From UMGS692 sp963653425 (GTDB taxonomy: Bacteria > Bacillota > Clostridia > Christensenellales > CAG-314): a DNA stretch of 64,000 nucleotides. Below the pieces are notes generated by a model that was given only the letters and a program-made list of their open reading frames with translations, had not been told where the DNA came from and searched no databases. Location: positions 1 through 64,000 of the forward strand of contig CAVJWC010000007.1 in assembly GCA_963653425.1 (NCBI GenBank), in the 5' to 3' direction. Both the position numbers and the translations under genes were made by a program. Below, piece by piece: positions 8,391 to 16,219 of this stretch (positions within the stretch are counted from its first letter, which is position 1; every line of letters begins with the position of its first letter).

Positions 8391-8402
8391 ATATGTTACA
8401 AT
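8374..8402 (+). promoter_or_regulatory. Promoter for the aminotransferase gene
   Basis: TTGCTT (8374-8379), 17-bp spacer, TACAAT (8397-8402), about 135 bp before the start codon. Confidence 0.7.
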
Positions 8403-8538
8403 GAGTTAGCAGCCTTTTGCAAAGAATACGTTTTTTGTAACCGCAAAAGTCTTTTCGTTACGGCAGAGAGTTTTAATAGCCGTAACCGAAACGCACGAAT
8501 AATCGGAATAAAATATTAGCCGAGGAGGCATTTTAATA

Positions 8539-9711
8539 ATGGAAAAATTTTTGTCCAAAAACGTTGAAGCAATACCGCAGAGCGGAATAAGACGCTTTTT
8601 TGACCTTATTCAGGGCAATAACGATTGTCTTGCTCTCGTAGTCGGCGAACCCGATTTCAAAACGCCCGACCACATAAGAGACGCCGCCGTGGAAGCCATT
8701 CGCGAAGGAAAGACCAAGTACACGTCCAACTGGGGACTTTTAGAGCTGAGAAAGAACGTTTCCCGTTATCTCGAAGAACGTTTCTGCGTTGCGTATAACT
8801 ACGATAACGAAATTATGATGACGATTGGCGCAAGCGAAGCCATCGACCTTGCTTTGCGTTCTCTTATAGAACCCGGGGACGAAGTTCTTATTCCCGATCC
8901 CGCTTACGTTGCTTATTCGCCATGCACGCTTCTCAATTACGGCGTTCCAAAAGTCGTAAAGACCTTTGAAAGCGACGGATTCAAGCTTACCGCGGAAAAT
9001 CTCGAAAAAGAAATTACCGATAAAACCAAAGTAGTCATTCTGCCCTATCCGTCCAATCCCACGGGCGCGATTATGACCGAAGACGAACTCAGACCCATAG
9101 CCGACGTTATAATAAAGCACGATCTCGTTTGTATAAGCGACGAAATCTACGGCGAACTTACCTACGGAAGAAGACACTTCTCGATAGCCGCTCTTCCCGG
9201 AATGAAAGAAAGAACCGTGCTTATCTCGGGCTTTTCCAAGTCTTTCGCAATGACGGGTTGGAGAGTGGGTTTTGCCTGCGGTGACAACGCGCTTTTAAGA
9301 CAGATGATAAAGATTCGTCAGTTCACGACGGTTTGTCCCGCAACCATGGCTCAGTACGCCTGCATAGAGGCTCTCGAAGGCGGTTTTAAGAACGATTTCG
9401 CCGACGTCGAGTATATGCGCGAAAAATACGACGAACGCCGTAAATTGATGTATACCGAGCTTAATTCCATAGGTCTTAAAGCCTTCGAACCTCAGGGCGC
9501 GTTCTATATCTTCCCCAACGTTTCGGTAACGGGACTTGACGGCATGGAATTCGCGCTTAAAATTCTCGAAGAAAAGAAAGTCGCGATGGTTCCCGGAAGC
9601 GCGTTCGGCGAATTCGGCAAAAACAACGTCCGTATAAGTTACGCGTATTCCATAGACAACCTCAAACAAGGTCTCGAACTTATCAGACAGTTCGTGGACT
9701 GCCACAGATAA
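8539..9711 (+). CDS. PLP-dependent class I/II aminotransferase (PatA/AspC-like)
   Basis: 390-residue fold-type I aminotransferase, cytoplasmic. The PLP Schiff-base lysine is K234 in SGFSKSFAMTGWRVG. PYPSNPTGA and DEIYGELTYG are the cofactor-binding segments. The N-terminal SGIRRFFDLI and VGEPDFKTP pattern is close to the Bacillus PatA/aspartate aminotransferase branch, which uses aspartate, aromatic amino acids or N-acetyl-diaminopimelate. Substrate cannot be settled from sequence. GGAGG at about 8522-8527 sets the start. It is monocistronic, with a promoter at 8374 and no pathway neighbours. Confidence 0.9.
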   Translation: MEKFLSKNVEAIPQSGIRRFFDLIQGNNDCLALVVGEPDFKTPDHIRDAAVEAIREGKTKYTSNWGLLELRKNVSRYLEERFCVAYNYDNEIMMTIGASEAIDLALRSLIEPGDEVLIPDPAYVAYSPCTLLNYGVPKVVKTFESDGFKLTAENLEKEITDKTKVVILPYPSNPTGAIMTEDELRPIADVIIKHDLVCISDEIYGELTYGRRHFSIAALPGMKERTVLISGFSKSFAMTGWRVGFACGDNALLRQMIKIRQFTTVCPATMAQYACIEALEGGFKNDFADVEYMREKYDERRKLMYTELNSIGLKAFEPQGAFYIFPNVSVTGLDGMEFALKILEEKKVAMVPGSAFGEFGKNNVRISYAYSIDNLKQGLELIRQFVDCHR

Positions 9712-9734
9712 AACAACTCCGATAAGCAAATTGA

Positions 9735-9905
9735 GCCTGCAAGTAAAACGGGTCTTACCTTTCGTTAACGCAAGCAATCGAACCTTGCTCTTTAATGTAA
9801 GTAAATAAAGCGTTATTTTCGTTGACGAAAGAAGCCGAGCCTTGCTTTTTAACGCAAGCGAAACCAAACGTTACTTTCGATAACATAAGCAAACGTTAAC
9901 ATAGG
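9735..9905. repeat. Degenerate repeats downstream of the aminotransferase gene
   Basis: Units of about 60 bp share CGAACCTTGCTCTTTAA/CGAGCCTTGCTTTTTAA, AAGCGTTATTTTCG/AAACGTTACTTTCG and GTTAACGCAAGC-type words. There is no coding signal. The 9712-10177 gap otherwise contains only the palindrome at 941-997 (next entry) and fragments resembling the MITE interior (GCGAAGCGTTTTTACG near 10090). Confidence 0.6.
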
Positions 9906-9940
9906 CAAAGTCGGGTTTTACCTTTTATTGACTAAAAACC

Positions 9941-9997
9941 GGGTATTCCGTTCGGACGCGCTTACCGCAACAGAGGCGCGTTACGAACGGAACGCCC
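9941..9997. repeat. Long palindrome
   Basis: TTCCGTTCG (9946-9954) and CGAACGGAA (9984-9992) flank an inner CGCG pairing and an outer GGG/CCC pair. It resembles the CGTTCCGTTC ends of the dispersed element family. Confidence 0.65.
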
Positions 9998-10177
9998 GAT
10001 GGGCTTAAAGGAAGTTTAAGGAAGCGTTGCGTTCTTTATCGCTATCAGCGCAGCTATACGATTTTCAATTCGATAAAAACGTGTCGGCTACGAGCGCGAA
10101 GCGTTTTTACGTAAAGGAGCGTCCGTCAAAAGCTAAATTAAAGTTCTGAATTTCGCCTTAAAAATCAAAAAAAACAG

Positions 10178-10206
10178 TTGACAGAACGGCTTAAATGTTG
10201 TATTAT
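10178..10206 (+). promoter_or_regulatory. tRNA operon promoter
   Basis: TTGACA (10178-10183), 17-bp spacer, TATTAT (10201-10206), 38 bp before the first tRNA. Confidence 0.85.
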
Positions 10207-10244
10207 TAACAGGCTTTCAAGAGGTTGGAAGACAAGAGCGGATA

Positions 10245-10320
10245 CGGGGTGTGGCGCAGTTGGTAGCGCGCGTGGTTTGGGACCATGAGGCCGCAAGTTC
10301 GAGTCTTGTCACCCCGACCA
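10245..10320 (+). tRNA. tRNA-Pro (anticodon TGG)
   Basis: 76 nt with encoded CCA. The acceptor is CGGGGTG/CACCCCG and the anticodon loop TTTGGGA gives TGG, reading CCN codons. It is the first gene of the six-tRNA operon. Confidence 0.97.
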
Positions 10321-10330
10321 AAACAGGAAA

Positions 10331-10407
10331 GGGCCTTTAGCTCAGTTGGTTAGAGCGGTCGGCTCATAACCGATTGGTCCGGGGTTCAAGTCCCTGAAGG
10401 CCCACCA
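10331..10407 (+). tRNA. tRNA with anticodon CAT (Ile2 or elongator Met)
   Basis: 77 nt with encoded CCA. The acceptor GGGCCTT/AAGGCCC pairs fully, so it is not initiator tRNA. The loop CTCATAA and the GGGCCTTTAGCTCAGTTGG start resemble bacterial tRNA-Ile2, whose C34 is changed to lysidine by TilS. Elongator Met is the alternative. Confidence 0.9.
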
Positions 10408-10432
10408 AAAATTCATAAACCGCTTAAATAGT

Positions 10433-10509
10433 GGCCTGGTAGTTCAGATGGTTAGAACGCTAGCCTGTCACGCTAGAGGTCGAGGGTTCGAGCCCCTTCC
10501 AGGTCGCCA
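10433..10509 (+). tRNA. tRNA-Asp (anticodon GTC)
   Basis: 77 nt, CCA encoded. Acceptor GGCCTGG/CCAGGTC and anticodon stem CTAGC/GCTAG around CTGTCAC. Confidence 0.97.
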
Positions 10510-10516
10510 TTTTTTT

Positions 10517-10592
10517 GCTTCGGTAGCTCAGTCGGTAGAGCAGGGGATTGAAAATCCCCGTGTCGGTGGTTCAAGTCCGCCCCGAAGCACCA
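10517..10592 (+). tRNA. tRNA-Phe (anticodon GAA)
   Basis: 76 nt, CCA encoded. Anticodon stem GGGGA/TCCCC around TTGAAAA. It lies 7 nt after tRNA-Asp. Confidence 0.97.
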
Positions 10593-10616
10593 GCGAAAGC
10601 TGCTGAAGACAAAGCT

Positions 10617-10693
10617 GCTAGTGTAGCTCAACTAGGCAGAGCAGCTGATTTGTAATCAGCAGGTTGCCGGTTCGATTCCGGCCACTAGCTCCA
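10617..10693 (+). tRNA. tRNA-Thr (anticodon TGT)
   Basis: 77 nt, CCA encoded. Acceptor GCTAGTG/CACTAGC and anticodon stem GCTGA/TCAGC around TTTGTAA. Confidence 0.97.
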
Positions 10694-10702
10694 TTATGTA
10701 AT

Positions 10703-10787
<85 letters not shown>

Positions 10788-10788
10788 A

Positions 10789-10823
10789 AACCGATAGATT
10801 CTTTCGAGTCTGTCGGTTTTTTC
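10789..10823 (+). terminator. tRNA operon terminator
   Basis: AACCGATAGA and TCTGTCGGTT form the stem, followed by TTTT. The MITE-like element begins three bases further on. Confidence 0.9.
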
Positions 10824-10826
10824 TTT

Positions 10827-11048
10827 GCATTCCGTTCTTTATAAATAATTATTTTTACGGGAATAAATCGGTTTATCCTTCGTTAAACTCCCTCGCACGT
10901 ACCTGCAGTACGCTCTCGGTCGTTTGCCTTGTCTAAACTAAACCCTTACGGGCGATTTCTTCCGCGTAAAAACGCTACGCGCCGCAGCTACTTGTTTTTA
11001 GTGAATAAAAACGGTTACTGCGGTAATTATTTATAAAGAACGTAATGC
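10827..11048 (+). mobile_element. MITE-like element, full copy A (222 bp)
   Basis: Terminal inverted repeats of 25 bp (10827-10851 and 11024-11048) differ at a single base. The ends start GCATTCCGTTC and GCATTACGTTC. The interior is non-coding. Inside are GTACCTGCAGTACG, CTCTCGGTCGTTTGCC and GCGTAAAAACGCTACGCG. The same sequence recurs in inverse orientation at 59008-59227. No transposase gene is in the window and I could not fix a target-site duplication. Confidence 0.85.
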
Positions 11049-11129
11049 TTAGCCTTCCGATTTCTTTTTTCGTAATTTCGGTTTACTTCCGTCGGATTTT
11101 ACGTTTTTCTCGGTTTTACGTGTATTTTC

Positions 11130-11158
11130 TTGCGGAATTTTTTCTTTTGTGGTAAAAT
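11130..11158 (+). promoter_or_regulatory. Promoter for the DUF3089 lipoprotein gene
   Basis: TTGCGG (11130-11135), 17-bp spacer, TAAAAT (11153-11158), 213 bp before the start codon. Confidence 0.7.
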
Positions 11159-11371
11159 AGCAACGTGATTTTGCGCAATATATCGGCAGGCGCGGTTTAG
11201 CGCAGGCTGTGAAGCGGTTGAAACTTAACCGTCAGCTGTCAAGTTTGAGCTTTACGCCGAGCCGTAAAGCGTTGAAACGTACCTTACGGTTGTAAGGTTG
11301 CGTTTTGTGCTTATATAAGCAGGGTATATCTGCGTTTGTCACGATAACGAAATCCAAAAGGAGGATGAGAT
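11159..11371 (+). promoter_or_regulatory. Hairpin-rich leader of the DUF3089 gene
   Basis: 213-nt untranslated leader with successive helices: GGTT/AACC near 11215, GCTTTACG/CGTAAAGC (about 11250-11271), ACCTTAC/GTAAGGT (about 11281-11298) and the palindrome GCTTATATAAGC near 11310. I recognise no known riboswitch. Confidence 0.5.
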
Positions 11372-12373
11372 ATGAAAACGAGTACGAACAGGCGCGTTCT
11401 TTTAGCGTTGATTTTGCTGGTGACGGCAGTGGTTTTATCGGGCTGTCTGTATATCGGAAAACTGCACGAAACGGACGTCGATTGGAGTTTACGGGAAAAT
11501 TGGGCGTTTTTTGGCGACGGCGAAAACAAAGAGGCGGATTTGTTTATAATCTGTCCGACGGTCGATATGGGCAAAGGCGGAAACTACAATATGGATATGA
11601 CTAACGCCAAAAGAAGAGCAAGTTTCATCGGCGCGCTCAATATGGAAAAGGGCATTTACGACGAAGTCTGCAGTATTTACGCACCTTTTTACCGTCAGGC
11701 GACCTTTCCCGTCTATTATATGTCCGAGGAAGAATCCCAAACCTATTTCGATATAGCTTATAACGACGTTGCGTCGGCTTTCGAGTATTATATGCTCAAC
11801 GTAAACGACGGCAGACCTTTTATTCTGGCGGGCTTTTCTCAAGGTTCGCAGATGGCTCTTCGTCTTCTCGAAGAATACGCGGACAAGTCTTTTTACAGCC
11901 GTAATCTCATCGCGGCTTATCTTATCGGATGGAGAGTTACGGACGAAGACCTCGAAACCTATTCGCATATAAAAATGGCTGAAGGAGAAAGCGACACGGG
12001 CGTTATAATCGCCTTTAACAGCGAAGATCCCGATATTACGGAATCTCTTATAGTTCCCGCGAACGTAAAAACTTACGCGATAAATCCGCTTAACTGGAAA
12101 ACCGACTCTACCCAAGCCGACAAATCGCTCAATAAAGGCGCATGCTTCGTGGATTATTCGGGCATAGTCAGCGAAATCAAAGAGTTCTGCGGAGCTTATA
12201 TCGATCCCGTGAGAGGAACGCTTAAAGTCGTGGGCGTAGATTCGTCAAAGTACCCCGGCTCGCTTTTCCCCGACGGAATTTACCATATTTACGATTATCA
12301 GTTCTTTTACAGAAACCTTCAGGAAAACGTTAAAGTAAGAACGCAGGCTTTCCTGAACAAACGCGCCGCTTAA
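11372..12373 (+). CDS. Lipoprotein with DUF3089 alpha/beta-hydrolase domain
   Basis: 333-residue predicted surface lipoprotein. A hydrophobic signal ends in the lipobox LSGC with C25 as the lipidated residue. The remainder matches the DUF3089 alpha/beta-hydrolase pattern: FIICPTVDMGKGG near the start, DVASAFEYYMLNVNDGRPF, and the nucleophile elbow GFSQGS with S156. An esterase or lipase-like activity outside the membrane is likely, substrate unknown. AGGAGG precedes the ATG. It is a solitary gene with its own promoter and hairpin-like terminators (12524-12566, 12578-12610). Confidence 0.85.
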   Translation: MKTSTNRRVLLALILLVTAVVLSGCLYIGKLHETDVDWSLRENWAFFGDGENKEADLFIICPTVDMGKGGNYNMDMTNAKRRASFIGALNMEKGIYDEVCSIYAPFYRQATFPVYYMSEEESQTYFDIAYNDVASAFEYYMLNVNDGRPFILAGFSQGSQMALRLLEEYADKSFYSRNLIAAYLIGWRVTDEDLETYSHIKMAEGESDTGVIIAFNSEDPDITESLIVPANVKTYAINPLNWKTDSTQADKSLNKGACFVDYSGIVSEIKEFCGAYIDPVRGTLKVVGVDSSKYPGSLFPDGIYHIYDYQFFYRNLQENVKVRTQAFLNKRAA

Positions 12374-12523
12374 CGAGCGTCGGAAGATAATCCGAACATA
12401 GCGAAAAGCAACCCGAACGCAATCCAACACGAACGGTAAGCAACGAGCGAAAGGGCGATAACCCGACGTTAAGCGCTACGGATAAGGCGGACGGAAAGGA
12501 GTAAATCTTAACGTTTGCGATAA

Positions 12524-12566
12524 AAAACACGGACAGACGGAACGCAAACGTCGTGTTTTCGTTTTT
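12524..12566 (+). terminator. Terminator-like hairpin after the DUF3089 gene
   Basis: AAAACACG and CGTGTTTT arms, followed by CGTTTTT. The loop is about 20 nt, so strength is uncertain. Confidence 0.55.
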
Positions 12567-12577
12567 AATTGACCTTT

Positions 12578-12610
12578 AAGGCGGAGGAACTTTTGTTTCC
12601 CCGCCTTTTT
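12578..12610. terminator. Second terminator hairpin, possibly bidirectional
   Basis: AAGGCGGAGGAAC and GTTTCCCCGCCTT form a long stem, followed by TTTTT. It sits just before the next promoter. Confidence 0.75.
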
Positions 12611-12612
12611 CG

Positions 12613-12641
12613 TTGCCAAGAAAACAAATTCGTGGTATAAT
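12613..12641 (+). promoter_or_regulatory. Promoter for the 12762 lipoprotein gene
   Basis: TTGCCA (12613-12618), 17-bp spacer, TATAAT (12636-12641). The 120-nt leader that follows contains a long hairpin, GTCCG...CGCGTT/AACGCGGAC (about 12677-12708). Confidence 0.85.
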
Positions 12642-12761
12642 GCAAACGTATAGCCTCTAAAATCCGACGGTACGCGTCCGAGCGCGTTATGCTTCAGAAC
12701 GCGGACGTTGCGGTTAATCGCTGAGCCGATAGCTACGGCTTGAAAAGACAGGAGATTTTTT

Positions 12762-13772
12762 ATGAAAAAAACTATTATTACGGCGGTTTTACTCGTGGCA
12801 ATGTTGCTTTTGTGCGCCTGCACCACCCGTACGACGGAAGTTTTCAGAACGGTACGCTGGGAAGAGGGCGAAACCCTCGTTTACGACGTAAGCAAAGACA
12901 ATCAGGGAAGCTTTACCTACGAAGAAGTAGACGGCGCGCTTAAAATTCCCGTTTCCATCACGGGAACCATGACCATGACCGTTCAGAAGACTTATAAGAA
13001 CGACGACGGTTCGTCGGTTTCGGAAGTTCGTATAGAAACCGATATATGGAATACCTACGCTAAAGAAGCTCTCGGCGGTTTTGACGTAAGCACGCTTGAC
13101 AAAGACTACGTAAAGAGCGACGAAGAAGGCAACGTTATGCTCAGAACGACGCTCGTTTACGAATCGGTATTTCCGCTTTACAGTTGCACGAAAGTCACCG
13201 TAAACGGCAAAGGCGCTGTGGTTATCGTGTATAAATCGGGTAACAAAGTCGAATTCAACGATTATACCGCAGTGTGCGAGAAGTTTGAAAACAAGAACGC
13301 GACTTACAGCGTAACTTTCAATAACGGCGCGCACGAGAATATCGTAAACAACGTAATCAATCTCGGTTCTACGGAGTTCGCGGATAACACCACGCTTATG
13401 TACGTCGTAAGAAGTATGGATTTGTCCTCTCTTAAACAGGCGACCTCCACGAGTATTATAGCTTCGGATATAGTTGCCGGCGTAAAGAGAACCGTTTCCG
13501 TCATAACTTCGGCTTCGGGCGACACGAGAAGACCCAAGACGATAGAAAATCTTCTTCTTGAAAAGATGGGCGAAGAAGAAAAGAACAAACTCTTCGTGGC
13601 TAAAGTTTCTTCGGGAAGCACTCTGAGAGGAACTTATAACTACTTCTATATGGACGTGAGCGAAGAAGCCACCGGCGACAACGTAATAAGAGTTTCGGGC
13701 AAAACCATAAGCAAGAACAGAATCGTCGCAATGCAACAGGGTTACACCGTCTTTATGCTGAGAGGCTTTTGA
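12762..13772 (+). CDS. Lipoprotein of unknown function
   Basis: 336 residues. The signal peptide ends in the lipobox LCAC with C20 lipidated, so the protein is anchored outside the membrane. The mature part looks beta-rich with alternating hydrophobic and polar strands (SFTYEEVDGALKIPVSITG, TMTMTVQKTYKN). It contains VSVITSASGDTRRPKTIENL near residue 255 and no obvious catalytic motif. I do not recognise a family. AGGAG lies 8 bp before the ATG. It is monocistronic and a mini-palindrome array follows its stop. Confidence 0.85.
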   Translation: MKKTIITAVLLVAMLLLCACTTRTTEVFRTVRWEEGETLVYDVSKDNQGSFTYEEVDGALKIPVSITGTMTMTVQKTYKNDDGSSVSEVRIETDIWNTYAKEALGGFDVSTLDKDYVKSDEEGNVMLRTTLVYESVFPLYSCTKVTVNGKGAVVIVYKSGNKVEFNDYTAVCEKFENKNATYSVTFNNGAHENIVNNVINLGSTEFADNTTLMYVVRSMDLSSLKQATSTSIIASDIVAGVKRTVSVITSASGDTRRPKTIENLLLEKMGEEEKNKLFVAKVSSGSTLRGTYNYFYMDVSEEATGDNVIRVSGKTISKNRIVAMQQGYTVFMLRGF

Positions 13773-13781
13773 TTTTAAGCA

Positions 13782-13930
13782 GTTCATTCGTTATTCCTGC
13801 GGTAATCAACGGTAACGAACGTAGTGCCAAGCGTTCCCTTCATTATTTGTGGTGATTAGCGATAACGAATGCAATGTTAAGTCCTCCGTTCGCTATTCCT
13901 GTAGTAATCGGCGATAACGAACGGAAAGCC
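13782..13930. repeat. Triple array of about 48-bp mini-palindromes
   Basis: Three units at about 13782-13828, 13831-13876 and 13882-13930. Each has the pattern CGTTC..TTATT..TG..GTAAT..CGATAACGAACG. The arms match the ends of the MITE-like element (compare CATTCGTTATCACTAATAACCGCAG at 59014), so each unit looks like two element termini joined with the interior lost. The rest of 13773-14052 shows nothing else. Confidence 0.7.
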
Positions 13931-14052
13931 GAAACGTAACGCCCGGATAAACAAAAGAGTTGTTTAATTAAAGGGAAGTTATCCGTGGTGGTAACGCAAG
14001 ACGCGTTCAGTCGACGCAAGACTGTTCGGGTAAAAGGATTAAAGGTGAAATT

Positions 14053-14562
14053 ATGGAATCTTACGAAAAATACGTTAAATCGGCTCTTGACGCGGGCGCG
14101 GAATCGGCTGTGCCTTTTACTATCGGCGAAATCCGTTTCGATCCGAGAACCGTGCTTAAATGCAGATTCGGTTGCGACAATTACGGAAAGCATTATTTCT
14201 GTCCGTCCGATCCGAGAATGCAGGACGTTGAGCAGTCCATAAGAATATTCAGTCGCTATAAAGGCGGAATTATCATAAGAACGGAGGATAAAGCTTCCGC
14301 TCAGAAGATTAGTCTTGCCGTGGAAAGAGAAGCCATGCGCGACGGAAACTACTTTGCGATTTCTTTAAGCAGTTGCGACCTCTGCAAAGAGTGCGCCTGC
14401 GAAAAGGACCGTCCCTGTCCGCATAAAGCCGACGCCCGTCCCGCCTTTCACACCGTGGGAATAGACGTTTCTTCGACTATTAAGGACAAAGGACTTACCA
14501 TGAAGGACGAAAAGGACGGAAAGGTCACGTATTATTGGTTTTCGGCGGTATTCGTCGACTGA
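14053..14562 (+). CDS. DUF2284 predicted metal-binding protein
   Basis: 169-residue cytoplasmic protein of the DUF2284 family. C37, C41 and C50 lie in CRFGCDNYGKHYFCP. A second cluster, C108, C111, C114, C116 and C122, forms a ferredoxin-like CDLCKECACEKDRPCPHK. That spacing suggests an Fe-S cluster or another metal. The function of the family is not established. A GGTG-type ribosome-binding site precedes the ATG. The FGGY kinase gene follows by 31 bp, so the two are probably cotranscribed. Confidence 0.85.
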   Translation: MESYEKYVKSALDAGAESAVPFTIGEIRFDPRTVLKCRFGCDNYGKHYFCPSDPRMQDVEQSIRIFSRYKGGIIIRTEDKASAQKISLAVEREAMRDGNYFAISLSSCDLCKECACEKDRPCPHKADARPAFHTVGIDVSSTIKDKGLTMKDEKDGKVTYYWFSAVFVD

Positions 14563-14593
14563 CGGATAATACTTTACTAAGGAGAAAACGCTT

Positions 14594-16126
14594 ATGATGT
14601 TGGTTGTAGATCTCGGAACGCAAAGTCTTCGGGCGATGATTATAAATAAAAAGGGTGAAGCGGAGGTTATAGAAAAGGTTCCGTTCAGCGTGGCGCATTA
14701 TCTTAAAGGCGACGGACTGGCGGAGGAAGATCCCAAAGTCTACTACGACGCTCTTTGCAAGGCTACGAAGAAGATTTCCGAGGAAAACCCCGAACTTATG
14801 AAAAAGGTGACGGCAATGTCGGTGACGGCTTTCCGCGACAGCGTGGTTTGTCTCGACGAACAGGGAGAACCCCTTCGTAAAGCCATTCTCTGGCTTGATC
14901 AGAGAACAGCCGAATGCAAAGACGTAAAAGTTCCTTTTATTTCGTCGCTTGCCTTTAAGCTTATAGGCTTCGAACCTACTCTTTACGCTCAGCGTTCCAT
15001 AACCAAAAGCAACTGGCTTATAGAAAACGAACCCGATATATGGAAAAAGACCTATAAGTTCGCCTTCATATCCACTTATATAATGCATAAACTCACGGGT
15101 AAGTTCGTGGACTCGGTGGCTTCGCAGATAGGTCATCTTCCGCTCGATTACAAGAACAGAAAGTGGAAGAAACAGAACGACATTCAGATGCCCGTCTATA
15201 ACGTTCCAGTGGAAAAACTGGTCGATCTCGTCGAACCGGGCGACGTTTTGGGTTCGGTAACGAAAAAGGCGTCGGAAGAATCGGGAATTCCCGAAGGGCT
15301 TATAATTATCGCGACGGGAAGCGACAAAGGTTGCGAGTCTCTTGGTTGCGGAGTGCTATCCGAAGACGTTGCGGGTATTTCTTTGGGAACGGCTGCAAGC
15401 ATTCAGTTTGCCCTTAAAGGAAGATACGCCGAACCCGTAAGATTTCTGCCTTCCTATCCTTCGCCCGCAAAGGGATTTTACAACCCCGAAGTTCAGGTGT
15501 ACAGAGGTTTCTGGATGCTCAGGTGGTTTGCTTCTCAGTTCGGAAAAGAAGAGCTTAAAGAGGCGGAAAAAGAAGGCGTTCCCGTTGAAGTCGTGCTTAA
15601 CCGTTGCCTTAAAGAAACCAAGGCAGGTTGCGACGGACTGCTTTTACAGCCCTATTGGTCGCCTTTACTGCAATTCCCCGAAGCGAGAGGAAGCCTTATA
15701 GGGTTCAGAGATTACCACACCAAAGCGCATATCTACCGCGCTATAATCGAAGGCATAGGTTACGCGCTTTACGACGGAATGGTCTCCATGGAAAAACGCA
15801 CGGGCAACAAAATCAAGTCGCTCACGATAAGCGGAGGAGGAAGCCGTTCGGACGAGATATGTCAGATTATGGCGGATATTTTCGGAATGCCCGTAAGACG
15901 CATACAGACCTACGAAGCTTGCGGTTTGGGTTGCGCGCTGGCGTCCTACGTCGCGGCAGGCGAATTTAACAGTTACGAAGAAGCCGCGGCAAGTATGGTC
16001 CGTTACGAAACGCCCTTTATGCCCGACCAGAAGAATCACAAGATTTACTCGGATATATATAACGGCGTTTATAAAGACCTTTATAAGAAACTTCGTCCGC
16101 TCTATAAGAACATATACAGGAAGTAA
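14594..16126 (+). CDS. FGGY-family carbohydrate kinase (xylulokinase-like)
   Basis: 510-residue sugar kinase of the FGGY/ASKHA fold. The N-terminal LVVDLGTQSLRAMI is the first phosphate loop, AILWLDQRT (D102) the sugar-contacting segment, and ATGSDKGCESLGCG carries the likely catalytic base D244. ISLGTAAS and SLTISGGGSRSDEICQIMADIFG form the ATP site. Length and motifs fit xylulokinase-like members, but no isomerase or transporter is nearby, so the sugar is unknown. AAGGAG precedes two adjacent ATG codons; 14594 was used. Confidence 0.88.
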   Translation: MMLVVDLGTQSLRAMIINKKGEAEVIEKVPFSVAHYLKGDGLAEEDPKVYYDALCKATKKISEENPELMKKVTAMSVTAFRDSVVCLDEQGEPLRKAILWLDQRTAECKDVKVPFISSLAFKLIGFEPTLYAQRSITKSNWLIENEPDIWKKTYKFAFISTYIMHKLTGKFVDSVASQIGHLPLDYKNRKWKKQNDIQMPVYNVPVEKLVDLVEPGDVLGSVTKKASEESGIPEGLIIIATGSDKGCESLGCGVLSEDVAGISLGTAASIQFALKGRYAEPVRFLPSYPSPAKGFYNPEVQVYRGFWMLRWFASQFGKEELKEAEKEGVPVEVVLNRCLKETKAGCDGLLLQPYWSPLLQFPEARGSLIGFRDYHTKAHIYRAIIEGIGYALYDGMVSMEKRTGNKIKSLTISGGGSRSDEICQIMADIFGMPVRRIQTYEACGLGCALASYVAAGEFNSYEEAAASMVRYETPFMPDQKNHKIYSDIYNGVYKDLYKKLRPLYKNIYRK

Positions 16127-16219
16127 AATACGGGATTCCGGTTCTTTAACGCTTACCGAGACAGAAAGCCCGTTATAAAAACGATTTCGGAAAGACTCGG
16201 TATAAAACACTTTTTGGCA

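Noticed and set aside
10331..10407. Initiator tRNA-Met call for the CAT tRNA
   Set aside because: The first acceptor pair is G-C, not the mismatch of bacterial initiators, and the loop resembles tRNA-Ile2.
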